Origin: Chitinophagaceae bacterium
GTDB lineage: Bacteria; Bacteroidota; Bacteroidia; Chitinophagales; Chitinophagaceae
DNA: 32,944 bases
Reading direction: 5' to 3'
Assembly: GCA_028288595.1 (NCBI GenBank)
Contig: JAQBNK010000054.1
Coordinates: forward strand, 1 to 32,944
Below are positions 25,653-32,868 of the stretch, in pieces. The position numbers and the translations under genes were made by a program. The notes beneath the pieces were generated by a model. The model was not told where the DNA came from. It was given only the letters and a program-made list of their open reading frames with translations, and did no database searches. Every line of letters starts with the position of its first letter. Position 1 is the stretch's first letter.

Positions 25653-26150
25653 TTAGAATGCGGTATCAGCCGAGCCGATAAAATAAGGGTGATATCCTGG
25701 TTCTTCCCTGAATAGCCACTTATTCATAAAGTTTTTAACGCTTGTAAGCAGGCCGGCTCTCTGTGTTTCGTCATTATCAAAGTATTCTGCTTTCAGAATT
25801 TTGATCTTAATCAGCACATTTCCACGGGCTATCTTCATTTTTACATCTTCTTCCAGGTTATTCAGTTCTTCCGGATCATCTACGATCACGGCCTTTCCAT
25901 GTACTTTGATGTGAAAACTCATCCCTTTTTTGTAAAAGTGTAACTGGGCGGGAAAATCTTTATCAAAATTCTCAATGCTTTGAGCTGGTTTTTTAACGGT
26001 GAACCAAATATTGCCCACCTCATCCATTTTTGCCATTTGTATCACGCTCACAGGAAACTTTAGTACTGCTGTACTGAAATTGTAAAACAACGCATGTCCA
26101 AGCTCTTCCATCTTACTGTTCAGAAAACTCAAATTTTTATCTGTTTCCAT
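25653..26150 (-). CDS. Pyridoxamine 5'-phosphate oxidase-like (general stress protein 26-type) flavin-binding protein
   Basis: 165 residues. The pattern LGHALFYNFSTAVLKFPVSVIQMAKMDEVGNIWFTVKK, then PAQLHFYKKGMSFHIKVHGKAVIVDD, follows the split-barrel fold of PPOX/FMN-binding proteins ('a.latv.edG.iWf.t....v....a.l.f......v.i.G.a.vv.d'). Such proteins bind FMN or F420 and reduce small compounds; many have unproven substrates. It is short, with no membrane segment. It has its own terminator and is not obviously linked to the glycan cluster. Confidence 0.72.
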   Translation of the reverse strand: METDKNLSFLNSKMEELGHALFYNFSTAVLKFPVSVIQMAKMDEVGNIWFTVKKPAQSIENFDKDFPAQLHFYKKGMSFHIKVHGKAVIVDDPEELNNLEEDVKMKIARGNVLIKIKILKAEYFDNDETQRAGLLTSVKNFMNKWLFREEPGYHPYFIGSADTAF

Positions 26151-26543
26151 AACCTCTTGGTTTTAGTCCTGATATTTCAAAAGGGATACCACAGATTCAA
26201 AAGGCTGGTTTTCTGCCCTTTTTTTTAATGTATGAGGAAATCGGTCTACATATGGCTTATTGAAAACTGTAATGTTAAAAAAGGGATTTGGGGTTGATAG
26301 AATCAGCTTTAAAATCTGACTATCAGCCGGTTGATAACTTTTACGCAAGGCGTAAACCGGGGATTACAAATAAATGCAGGTGCCCAACGAAACAAGATGG
26401 CTAAAATTGTTTGAGGTAGAATTTATCCCGTTTTATTTCCCCAATCCGGATTGCAAAACATTCGGAATAGCTTTTAACAATTGTGCCCGGCCATTGAGCT
26501 TGGTATAGTTTTTCTTGTAATTGAATTAATAAAAAAATATTCT
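26151..26543. other. Long intergenic stretch with no convincing gene
   Basis: 393 bases between the PPOX-like gene and the DUF1328 gene. A 61-codon minus-strand frame (26163-26348) is present but has no recognisable domain. The stretch holds AAAAGGG/CCCTTTT inverted arms near 26178-26223 and a near-palindrome TATCAGCCGGTTGATA at 26321-26336 with one mismatched pair. Just before the DUF1328 gene a weak promoter-like ATTG and TATAGTTT pair, 20 bases apart, can be read. No RNA gene was recognised. Confidence 0.4.
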
Positions 26544-26711
26544 ATGTTAAGATGGACCGTTATTTTACTGGTGGTGGCAATCGTGGCTGCGATATTCGGA
26601 TTTGGTGGGATCGCTGCAGGTGCGGCTTCAATAGCTAAAATTTTATTCTGGATCTTCGTGGTTTTATTTCTCTTATCATTAATAGGGGGCGGATTCAGGA
26701 GAGTGGACTAA
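26544..26711 (+). CDS. DUF1328 family small membrane protein
   Basis: 55 residues from ATG 26544. The frame can be extended upstream to 26481, but the family begins with MLRW, as here. The sequence is [20 protein letters not shown], a Gly/Ala-rich middle [17 protein letters not shown], a second hydrophobic stretch [10 protein letters not shown], and a short polar end GGGFRRVD. Two transmembrane helices fill the protein. The family is widespread and small, with no proven function, and is often found with stress genes. Confidence 0.85.
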   Translation: MLRWTVILLVVAIVAAIFGFGGIAAGAASIAKILFWIFVVLFLLSLIGGGFRRVD

Positions 26712-26764
26712 TAATTTTAAAGAACCTCACTTTATTTGTAATTAAGTTTGCCGTAAAGTTTCTT

Positions 26765-26938
26765 ATGGGAATATGGAGACAAATGGCTGAATATCTCTAC
26801 ATTAAAAAAAGAGATCCCGATGCGCCACATAAACAGTGGATAATATATATGCACGGCATGAATCGCATTTCATTGCTCATGTTCCTGGTAGCGGTTATTA
26901 TTATAATTATTAAACTTTTATTCAACCGCTTCCGGTAG
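26765..26938 (+). CDS. Small membrane protein, 57 residues (DUF6728-like)
   Basis: ATG 26765, stop TAG 26936-26938. The sequence starts MGIWRQMAEYLYIKKRDPDA, has HKQWIIYMHGMNRISLLMF, and ends with one long hydrophobic helix rich in Ile (LVAVIIIIIKLLF). A charged N-terminal half faces the cytoplasm and a single helix anchors the protein. I recall a Bacteroidota family (DUF6728) with this layout, but could not check it. It lies 53 bases after the DUF1328 gene on the same strand and may share its transcript. Confidence 0.68.
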   Translation: MGIWRQMAEYLYIKKRDPDAPHKQWIIYMHGMNRISLLMFLVAVIIIIIKLLFNRFR

Positions 26939-26986
26939 TCACTGACGGGCATCAAGTTTTCAATCTTCCACTTCCCATTTTTGATT

Positions 26987-27748
26987 TTAGAATCCTGCAT
27001 AATAATCATATCCTCTCTCTGCCCAGTAATCAGGAGGTTTTTGGTCACTGAAAAACATTGTCCCTATTCTCTTTAAATGTTTGATCCCATATTTTACGGG
27101 AATGATGAGTCGTAATGGATATCCCTGGTTTAAGGGTAACGGTTTACCATTCATTTCATAAGCAAGTATTGTTTGCGGATGAAGAACGCTTTGCATATCA
27201 ATTCCTACATAGTATCCTTTATCCGGGGTTTGCAAACCGAGGTAATTTTCTTTAACCTGTTCGGTTAAATGATAATATTTTAATAGCTCTTTCAACGAAA
27301 CACCGGACCAGTGGGTAACCTGGCTCCATCCTTCAATACATTTAAAATCGAAAACAACGTCTTTTTTAGGTAGTTTTTTAATGTCTTCCAGTGTTAGTTT
27401 TAATGTGTCTCCGGCGCTGCGAACAATATTCAGTTTCCAGCCGGACGAATCTACCGGGTCTTTTAAGCCATAATTTCCGTTTACTCTAACACGGCTTACC
27501 GCTTCAGTTGTAGGATAAGAAGCACTTAGTTTATTTGAAAAAGTAGAAGTGAATAGTTTTTCATTTGCGTTCAATACTTTTCGTAAAGGTTTCAATGCAC
27601 CATTATCAGTGGGTTGAGATTTTAAAACTTGCCATCCGTATACTGCAGCCGCACCCAGTATAAGAAAAACAATAAAAGCAATAATGAGTTTCCTGTTTGC
27701 ATTATGCCTTGGTTGTTCCGATATTCTCTGGTTCCACTGATTTTCCAT
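26987..27748 (-). CDS. Membrane-anchored molybdopterin-dependent oxidoreductase (sulfite-oxidase fold)
   Basis: 253 residues from ATG 27748; an upstream ATG at 27790 lies deeper in the cytochrome gene and is less likely. Residues 19-39 are an N-terminal membrane anchor (LIIAFIVFLILGAAAVYGW). Residues about 85-250 form the oxidoreductase molybdopterin-binding domain, with FDFKCIEGWS carrying C137, the expected Mo ligand, then THWSGVSLKELL, ILAYEMNGKPLPLNQGYPLR and PVKYGIKHLKRI. YedY/MsrP and sulfite oxidase share this fold. The partner is the cytochrome b gene just upstream (47-base overlap), so electrons probably pass to the quinone pool or back. Substrate unknown. Confidence 0.87.
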   Translation of the reverse strand: MENQWNQRISEQPRHNANRKLIIAFIVFLILGAAAVYGWQVLKSQPTDNGALKPLRKVLNANEKLFTSTFSNKLSASYPTTEAVSRVRVNGNYGLKDPVDSSGWKLNIVRSAGDTLKLTLEDIKKLPKKDVVFDFKCIEGWSQVTHWSGVSLKELLKYYHLTEQVKENYLGLQTPDKGYYVGIDMQSVLHPQTILAYEMNGKPLPLNQGYPLRLIIPVKYGIKHLKRIGTMFFSDQKPPDYWAERGYDYYAGF

Positions 27749-28421
27749 TTTTTGTTTCTTTAGTTGAAGGAGGGATAAATTCAAAGCCACTGATCATCGC
27801 CTGGAAATTGTTCCACCCGGCAATGATCACCTGAATAATATGTACAAGAAAAAACAGAACATACCCGATCGTAAGAATAAAGTGTTCTATCCGGGCCGAT
27901 TCATATCCACCGCAGATCCAGGAGAGATAATTAAACTGAACCGGTTTGTAAATAGCAAGCCCGGTAATAACAGAACCGATTCCCATTATTATAATAGCTG
28001 TATAAGCTACTCGCTGAGCGGCATTATATTTTAACTGGCTGGGGGCAGACCTTCGGATGTGCAGGTCGTGTAAGAGCACGAGCCAGGCTTCTTTAAAAGA
28101 ATGTTTATTCGGCAACAAGTATCGCCATTCACCTGAAAGAAATGTATACAAAAGATAAAGCAGTCCATTAATAAAGAACAACCACATAAAAGCGAAATGA
28201 AAACTCATGCCTTCTGCAAGCCTGAAAGAAATATGATATTTATCATAAAATGATTTTGGAAAAAAATGAAACCATACCGTATGGCCCGTTTTAATATTAT
28301 AAACATCATTGGCCCAGTAAATTAAAAGTCCGCTCCAGATCATAACAGCGAGCACAGGAAAATTGATCCAGTGGAACCAGCGGATCGCAAGAGGATGTTT
28401 GTTAAGAACGCGGGTTTTCAT
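27702..28421 (-). CDS. Cytochrome b561-type membrane subunit
   Basis: 239 residues with four or five transmembrane helices. The N-terminus HPLAIRWFHWINFPVLAVMI carries H17; further His residues lie in helices at H75, H180 and H194, which are candidate heme b ligands. The order and the GLLIYWAND and LLYLLYTFLSGEWR motifs match the thiosulfate reductase / Ni-Fe hydrogenase cytochrome b family. It is the first gene of a two-gene unit with the molybdo enzyme. The pairing of a YedY-like catalytic subunit with a b561-type cytochrome differs from MsrPQ, where MsrQ is the partner. Confidence 0.84.
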   Translation of the reverse strand: MKTRVLNKHPLAIRWFHWINFPVLAVMIWSGLLIYWANDVYNIKTGHTVWFHFFPKSFYDKYHISFRLAEGMSFHFAFMWLFFINGLLYLLYTFLSGEWRYLLPNKHSFKEAWLVLLHDLHIRRSAPSQLKYNAAQRVAYTAIIIMGIGSVITGLAIYKPVQFNYLSWICGGYESARIEHFILTIGYVLFFLVHIIQVIIAGWNNFQAMISGFEFIPPSTKETKNGKSVEPENIGTTKA

Positions 28422-28434
28422 GATTGTTTTTTTA

Positions 28435-28458
28435 CCGCTTAGACACAGAGACGCAAAG
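28435..28458. repeat. Degenerate copy of a dispersed intergenic repeat
   Basis: The 24 bases from CCGCTTAGACAC to GCAAAG match the left arm of the element at 29702-29725 in 18 of 24 positions. A weak partner CTTTGC follows about 20 bases on, so this looks like a decayed half of the same element. It lies between lpxB and the cytochrome gene. Confidence 0.45.
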
Positions 28459-28485
28459 TATTACCGCGCCTTTACACCTTTGCAG

Positions 28486-29598
28486 TTATTTATTAATTTT
28501 CCTGGTTAATTCATACACCTCATTTGCCGCTTTAGCAGACGCCTCAACATCGCTTCTAAGCATTTCCTTCAATTCTTTGTAATCTTTTTTAAGCTGTTCT
28601 TTTTTTGAATGATCATTGAGTAACAGCTCCAGTTCTTTAACAACATTACTAACGGTAAGATCGTTCTGAATTAATTCTTTCACTACTTCTTTATCCATAA
28701 TGAGGTTAACGAGTGAAATGTATTTTATTTTAACAAGTCTCCTGGCAATATGATAACTGACAGGACTGCCTTTATAACAAACCACTTCAGGCACGCCGAA
28801 TAAAGCCGTTTCTAAAGTAGCAGTGCCGCTGGTAACCAATGCGGCAGTTGCTTGTTTTAAAAGATCGTAAGTTTGGTTGCGAACAGTGAGTACATTATTA
28901 TAAGGTTGAATAAAGGGCTGATAAAATTCATCTTCCAATCCCGGGGCTTTAGCAATAATAAAATCAAACGCCGGGAAATGCCGGCTTACTTCCAGCATTA
29001 TGGGGAGCTTTGTTTGGAGCTCCTGCTTCCTGCTGCCGGGTAATAAAGCAATAACCGGCTTATTTGAAAATGGGGGCGCTGTTGGTTTAAAATTTTCTAC
29101 TACATGTAAAAGCGGGTGCCCCACATATTCAACATCCCAGTTCCATTTGTCAGCGAAATATTTTTTTTCAAATGGAAGAATCACCAGCATTTTATCGATG
29201 AATTGCCTCATTTTTTTTACCCTTCCTGCTTTCCATGCCCATACTTGCGGAGAGATATAAAATATTATTTTGAAACCTTCTTTCTTCGCCCATTCTGCAA
29301 TGCGAAGATTAAAGCCGGGATAATCGATTAATACCACAACATCCGGGTTAAATTTTCTGATGTCTTCTTTACAGTAACGAATGTTTCGCAGAATGGTTTT
29401 TAGATTTTGCAGTACTTCCGCGAATCCCATGAACGCAAGCTCACGATAATGCTTCACCAATGTTCCGCCTGACTGCTGCATCAGGTCTCCGCCCCAGCAA
29501 CGGATATCAGCGCCGTGATCTAATTGAATTAATTCTTTTATAAGGTTGCCACCATGAAGATCGCCACTTGCTTCACCTGCAATAAGGTAATATTTCAT
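28486..29598 (-). CDS. lpxB: Lipid-A-disaccharide synthase
   Basis: 370 residues, the usual LpxB length. MKYYLIAGEASGDLHGGNLI at the start is the family hallmark, followed by LAFMGFAEVLQNL, VVLIDYPGFNLRIAEWAKK, YISPQVWAWKAGRVKKM, VGHPL and ALLPGSRKQEL. TATLETALFGVPEVVCYKG completes the GT19 donor site. It joins UDP-2,3-diacylglucosamine and lipid X (2,3-diacylglucosamine-1-phosphate) to form the lipid A disaccharide on the inner membrane. This shows that the organism makes lipid A. It is downstream of surE and a small membrane protein, an order often seen in Bacteroidota, but a repeat-bearing gap of 242 bases separates them here. Confidence 0.97.
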   Translation of the reverse strand: MKYYLIAGEASGDLHGGNLIKELIQLDHGADIRCWGGDLMQQSGGTLVKHYRELAFMGFAEVLQNLKTILRNIRYCKEDIRKFNPDVVVLIDYPGFNLRIAEWAKKEGFKIIFYISPQVWAWKAGRVKKMRQFIDKMLVILPFEKKYFADKWNWDVEYVGHPLLHVVENFKPTAPPFSNKPVIALLPGSRKQELQTKLPIMLEVSRHFPAFDFIIAKAPGLEDEFYQPFIQPYNNVLTVRNQTYDLLKQATAALVTSGTATLETALFGVPEVVCYKGSPVSYHIARRLVKIKYISLVNLIMDKEVVKELIQNDLTVSNVVKELELLLNDHSKKEQLKKDYKELKEMLRSDVEASAKAANEVYELTRKINK

Positions 29599-29704
29599 CT
29601 GCGCTTCGTTTTTATTTTCTTTGCCAGCTTGAATTTACCTTCGTTCAATTTCATCCGGTAAAGTAAAAAGTAAAAAGCGAGATTGCAAAGGAAAGTGGGG
29701 CCAC

Positions 29705-29771
29705 TAAGACACGAAGGCACAAAGAAACATAAAGGAAAAAATTTCGTGCCTCTTTGTGCCTTCGTGTCTTA
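29705..29771. repeat. Intergenic palindromic element with 21-base perfect inverted arms
   Basis: TAAGACACGAAGGCACAAAG plus A (29705-29725) is perfectly inverted at 29751-29771, with a 25-base AT-rich centre. The arms could form a stable hairpin in RNA or a cruciform. Similar 'taagacacgaaggcacaaag' strings recur in Bacteroidota genomes as I recall, which suggests a REP-like dispersed element. No transposase is nearby. It lies in the 242-base gap between lpxB and the small membrane gene. That gap also has a short GTAAAAAGTAAAAAG run near 29663-29677. Confidence 0.75.
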
Positions 29772-29840
29772 AAAGTTCAATTAAGTACAGGAGATCAAAT
29801 GTGCGACGCAACTAAAGCTGAAAAAAGTTATCGAGCCGGG

Positions 29841-30137
29841 TTAATAAATCAACTTAAATAACAAACCAGCTATTGCATAAACACAGGTAGCAATAAAAAT
29901 TCCTTTAGCTGTATGATCGCGGCGGGTATTAATATATATGGTAAAGAGGATTGCGTTGGCAAGTAATGAAACACTGATCATACTCGAGATGAGTGCTTTT
30001 TGAATGCCGAGATATTGAAGAAATTCAAAAAAAGTAAGTGGCCTGAATTTCCAGAAATAAAAAAAGATCACACCAAAAAAAGGAGCGATGAAACCCAGGA
30101 TCAGCCCGAGCTGTACTTTATCGTTTTTTAGGATCAA
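29841..30137 (-). CDS. Small conserved membrane protein between surE and lpxB
   Basis: 98 residues with three hydrophobic segments: LGLILGFIAPFFGVIFFYFW (10-29), ALISSMISVSLLANAILFTI (48-67) and GIFIATCVYAIAGLLFKLI (79-97). It carries no known motif. The start overlaps the end of surE by 20 bases, so translation is coupled. A membrane protein of this size between surE and lpxB is a common arrangement in Bacteroidota and suggests a role in lipid A or envelope upkeep; that is inference from position only. Confidence 0.72.
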   Translation of the reverse strand: MILKNDKVQLGLILGFIAPFFGVIFFYFWKFRPLTFFEFLQYLGIQKALISSMISVSLLANAILFTIYINTRRDHTAKGIFIATCVYAIAGLLFKLIY

Positions 30138-30933
30138 GGTTCCAGTTTTTATCCAGCTTGTCTTTCAGCTCATGATTGGTAAGATCAAATTGAACCGGGA
30201 CTACGCTTACATAATTATTTTTAAGCGCCCATACATCGGTATCTCTTCCTTTATCAAAGTTTACGAATTCGCCGGTTAACCAATAATATTTTTTGCCTGA
30301 AGGATCGTTTCTTTCATCAAACTCTTCTTCATATTTAGCATAGGCCTGCCTGCAGATCTTAGCGCCTTTCAGCATTTTAATATCAACAGCAGGGATGTTG
30401 ACATTAAGGCAAAGGTGTTTATCATTTTTCTGGGCTAAAATATGCTGAACAATTAATCTCGCATATTTCTGAGCCCCTGTAAAATCTGCCTCCAGTCTGA
30501 AATCGAGTAAACTAAAACCAATACTTGGAATACTCTCTATAGAAGCTTCAAGCGCCGCAGACATAGTGCCCGAATAAATTACATTGATCGAATGATTAGC
30601 GCCATGATTAATTCCGCTGAGGCAGATATCAGGTTTTCTATGAAGGACCTTATCAACCGCAAGTTTTACGCAATCTACCGGCGTACCACTGCACTGCCAG
30701 GCCTCAACGCCATAATTTTCAACTTTACTTAAGCGCAACGGATGCCCGATTGTAATTGCATGGCCCATACCGCTCTGGGGTTTGTCGGGTGCAACCACCA
30801 CCACTTTTCCAAGGTCTTTTACGGCTTCCACTAATGCTTTAATACCAGGGGCAGTAATACCGTCATCATTCGTAATGAGAATTATGGGCTTTTCTTTCTT
30901 AGCTGATTTGCTGCTCTTTTTTGCTTTGGCCAT
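30118..30933 (-). CDS. surE: 5'/3'-nucleotidase SurE
   Basis: 271 residues from ATG 30933. The frame extends to 30999, but the extra 22 residues are not family-like and a promoter-like pair lies inside that stretch, so the later start is chosen. IILITNDDGITAPG (17-30) holds the D23-D24 metal site, VVAPDKPQSGMGHAIT the Ser loop, and DICLSGINHGANHSINVIYS the Asn site. All are diagnostic for SurE, a metal-dependent survival nucleotidase that removes phosphate from nucleoside monophosphates. A Lys/Ser-rich N-terminal tail is unusual but short. It is first gene of the surE / membrane protein transcript. Confidence 0.95.
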   Translation of the reverse strand: MAKAKKSSKSAKKEKPIILITNDDGITAPGIKALVEAVKDLGKVVVVAPDKPQSGMGHAITIGHPLRLSKVENYGVEAWQCSGTPVDCVKLAVDKVLHRKPDICLSGINHGANHSINVIYSGTMSAALEASIESIPSIGFSLLDFRLEADFTGAQKYARLIVQHILAQKNDKHLCLNVNIPAVDIKMLKGAKICRQAYAKYEEEFDERNDPSGKKYYWLTGEFVNFDKGRDTDVWALKNNYVSVVPVQFDLTNHELKDKLDKNWNLDPKKR

Positions 30934-30952
30934 GCTGTGGTAATAATCTTTA

Positions 30953-30984
30953 CAAAGTTGTTCGCTTTTGGTTACGTAACAAAA
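30953..30984 (-). promoter_or_regulatory. Candidate promoter of surE
   Basis: On the minus strand TTTTG (30984-30980) and CAACTTTG (30960-30953, one change from TAnnTTTG) are 19 bases apart. Transcription would start near 30946, about a dozen bases before the ATG at 30933, which supports the short start. The spacer contains the palindrome GTTACGTAAC (30971-30980). Confidence 0.45.
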
Positions 30985-31018
30985 TTTATGCATACCCACT
31001 AGAAAACAGGCAAATAAA

Positions 31019-31048
31019 TTTGGATTAACTAAAAAAATTAGTATTTTG
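31019..31048 (+). promoter_or_regulatory. Candidate promoter of the XRE/S24 regulator
   Basis: TTTG (31019-31022) and TATTTTG (31042-31048) are 19 bases apart, an approximate Bacteroidota pair. Transcription would start about 10 bases before the ATG at 31066, giving a nearly leaderless mRNA. The two operator-like palindromes overlap this promoter. Confidence 0.45.
31028..31042. promoter_or_regulatory. Operator-like palindrome 1 (ACTAA-N5-TTAGT)
   Basis: Perfect inverted half-sites ACTAA and TTAGT with a 5-base A spacer. It lies between the -33 and -7 boxes and touches the -7 box, so protein bound here would block RNA polymerase. It is identical in half-sites to the second site 22 bases downstream, centre to centre. 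Confidence 0.7.
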
Positions 31049-31049
31049 C

Positions 31050-31064
31050 ACTAAATACATTAGT
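31050..31064. promoter_or_regulatory. Operator-like palindrome 2 (ACTAA-N5-TTAGT)
   Basis: Same half-sites as site 1, with spacer ATACA. It lies just after the -7 box and ends one base before the start codon. The 22-base centre spacing (about two helix turns) puts both sites on one face of the DNA and fits cooperative binding of two dimers. Confidence 0.7.
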
Positions 31065-31065
31065 T

Positions 31066-31818
31066 ATGTCATTTGCCGGGAAAAATCTACGCTACCTTAG
31101 AAAGCTTCGGGGCTGGACACAAGAGGAGTTCGCCATTAAATTAAAAATTAAGCGTTCACTGATGGGTGCTTATGAAGAAGAAAGGGCTGAACCCAGGCTG
31201 GAAGTACTCGAACAGATCTGCAGTATTTTTAAACTCAGTCTTGATGAATTATTGCTGAAAGACCTTACCGCCGCAAAAACCAACAGCTACCTCGAAAAAA
31301 GAAGGCAGTTAAAAATGTCTTCGGAGGTTCAATCCATTGCTTTTGTTCCGGTAAAAGCCGCGGCGGGATATCTGGCCGGTTATGGCGATCCGGAATTTGT
31401 AGATGAATTAAACACCTTCACTTTGCCTATGTTGGGTCCGGGTAACTACCGTGCATTCGAGATCGTGGGAGATAGTATGTTACCAACGCCAAGCGGTAGC
31501 GTAATAGTAGGAGAGAAAGTAGATGATCTTGAAGAAATAAAATCAAGCAATACATATATCGTTGTATCACGTAATGAGGGTATCGTATATAAAAGAGTGA
31601 TGAAAAATAACAGGCAGAAAAATAAAGTAACCCTTGTAAGTGATAACCAGCAGTACGAACCTTATAATGTAAACTCAGAAGATATTATTGAAGTTTGGAA
31701 AGCACAGATGATCATTAGTAAAGCAAACACTCAGCATCGCTGGGATGTGAACCAGCTTGCAGGGCTTGTAAATAATTTACAGGAGCAGGTGACGAGTTTG
31801 AAGAGAAAGATGAATTAA
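31066..31818 (+). CDS. XRE-family repressor with LexA/S24-like peptidase domain
   Basis: 250 residues. Residues 7-62 are a helix-turn-helix: LRYLRKLRGWTQEEFAIKLK, then SLMGAYEEERAEPRLEVLEQ. Residues about 95-220 are an S24 domain with GDSMLP (S137) and VYKRV (K176), the Ser-Lys pair of LexA/CI self-cleavage. KAAAGYLAGYG (A100-G101) fits the Ala-Gly cleavage site that precedes it. Residues 228-249 could form a coiled coil (LVNNLQEQVTSLKRKM). By family it is a repressor inactivated by self-cleavage, perhaps under DNA damage, or one that only dimerises through this fold. The two palindromes at its promoter suggest autorepression. No phage genes are nearby. Confidence 0.9.
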   Translation: MSFAGKNLRYLRKLRGWTQEEFAIKLKIKRSLMGAYEEERAEPRLEVLEQICSIFKLSLDELLLKDLTAAKTNSYLEKRRQLKMSSEVQSIAFVPVKAAAGYLAGYGDPEFVDELNTFTLPMLGPGNYRAFEIVGDSMLPTPSGSVIVGEKVDDLEEIKSSNTYIVVSRNEGIVYKRVMKNNRQKNKVTLVSDNQQYEPYNVNSEDIIEVWKAQMIISKANTQHRWDVNQLAGLVNNLQEQVTSLKRKMN

Positions 31819-31825
31819 GTTCAGG

Positions 31826-32170
31826 CTATTTGTTTTCTAAAAAATTTCCATCGATGATCAAGAGCTTAACTCCTGATACTGAAACAGACCGGTGAGAGCT
31901 TAATTCATCTGAGACGATATAGGTCATCCCTTTTTTGAGATGAAACTTTTCGCCGGTTTCAAGTTCACTTATAAATTCGCCTTCGAGGCAATGGACGATA
32001 TGTCCTTTCTTGCACCAATGATCAGCGCCGTAATTTGGTGAATACTCCACGATACGTATTCTTATCCCATCAAACATTAAAGTCTGCCATAAAGACGAAC
32101 CGGTTTCTGCTTTGTGTTCCACTTTTTCAATGTTCGTCCAGTCGATGGTTTGAAATAAAATGTTATTCAT
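31826..32170 (-). CDS. DHCW-motif cupin-fold protein
   Basis: 114 residues, a single small beta barrel. The centre reads GADHWCKKGHIVHCLEGEF (48-66), with D50, H51, W52, C53 and the further H57 and H60, which is the signature of the DHCW-motif cupin family in Bacteroidota and other bacteria. LETGEKFHLKKGMTYIVSDE follows as the second cupin half. The His and Cys residues could bind a metal. Function is unknown. Its stop is 7 bases from the stop of the regulator gene, facing it. It follows pdeM on the same strand, 13 bases downstream, and may share its transcript. Confidence 0.85.
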   Translation of the reverse strand: MNNILFQTIDWTNIEKVEHKAETGSSLWQTLMFDGIRIRIVEYSPNYGADHWCKKGHIVHCLEGEFISELETGEKFHLKKGMTYIVSDELSSHRSVSVSGVKLLIIDGNFLENK

Positions 32171-32183
32171 TTTGTGTGGCAGT

Positions 32184-32861
32184 TTAAACTAGTTTCACAA
32201 GAGAAGCTGCACTATTATTTCTTTTTTCCTTCGGAACAATAGCAAATACTGTTTCGGATTTGCAGGGTTCAATAGAAGCCAGTCCGGTAAAATGACTGAA
32301 CGCAGGTAACACACAAAATTCATCACAAAAATAAAAACAGGGGAAACGCAAACTTTGTTTTCCTAATCCCCGGATGATCACTCCAGGATGAATGTGCCCG
32401 GAGAAAACATAATCCGCATCATGTTGCTCTGTAATTTCCTGGTCATGAGAGAATAAAAAATTATTGTAACGAAGGCTTGGCTGGTGAACAGTAATATTTG
32501 CCTGTTTGTACCAGCTTGCAGATAAAATATCATGGTTTCCTTTTACAAGATGAAAAGGAATGTTGATGTTTTCTTTCCATTTGATGAAAAGGTCAAGCTC
32601 TTTATTTGCATGGCTATGGAATAAATCACCTACCGCAATAATCTGCAAAGGTTTAAAATGTTGAACCAAATTTAATAACCGCTGAAGATCATTTTGAAAT
32701 ACATCCTGCGGAACAGCAATGCCAGCTTTGCGGAAGTGACCTGTTTTTCCAAAATGCAGATCAGAAAGAATTAAAATTTTTTCTTCTTCCCAGAAGATGC
32801 ATCGTTCAGCAGAAAGCCAGAAAGTATTGTTATGAATAATGTGAGGAGTTGGGGCAGTCAT
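32184..32861 (-). CDS. pdeM: Ligase-associated DNA damage response phosphoesterase PdeM
   Basis: 225 residues of the metallophosphatase fold. ILSDLHFGKTGHFRKAGIAV (31-50) holds D34 and H36, VGDLFHSH (77-84) D79, KGNHD (107-111) N109 and H110, FSHDQEI H139, and FSGHIHPG H156 and H158. The set DLHFGK...FRKAGIAVP is characteristic of PdeM, which in many bacteria sits with an ATP-dependent ligase (LigD-like), an exonuclease and an Lhr-type helicase; those genes are not in the window. It would cut or trim DNA using two metal ions. Its 5' side borders a heptanucleotide repeat. Confidence 0.9.
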   Translation of the reverse strand: MTAPTPHIIHNNTFWLSAERCIFWEEEKILILSDLHFGKTGHFRKAGIAVPQDVFQNDLQRLLNLVQHFKPLQIIAVGDLFHSHANKELDLFIKWKENINIPFHLVKGNHDILSASWYKQANITVHQPSLRYNNFLFSHDQEITEQHDADYVFSGHIHPGVIIRGLGKQSLRFPCFYFCDEFCVLPAFSHFTGLASIEPCKSETVFAIVPKEKRNNSAASLVKLV

Positions 32862-32868
32862 GGTGAGG

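Noticed and set aside
26163-26348. 61-codon minus-strand frame upstream of the PPOX-like gene
   Set aside because: No domain, no clear ribosome-binding site, composition not convincing. Left as part of the intergenic stretch.
29705-29771. Insertion sequence ends
   Set aside because: Inverted arms are perfect but only 25 bases lie between them, with no transposase and no target-site duplication seen.
30934-30999. Longer SurE start at 30999
   Set aside because: The added residues are not conserved and a promoter-like pair with 19-base spacing lies within this stretch, so ATG 30933 is preferred.
31066-31818. Prophage repressor marking an integrated phage
   Set aside because: The S24 repressor is flanked by surE and a cupin gene; no integrase, structural or lysis genes are present.
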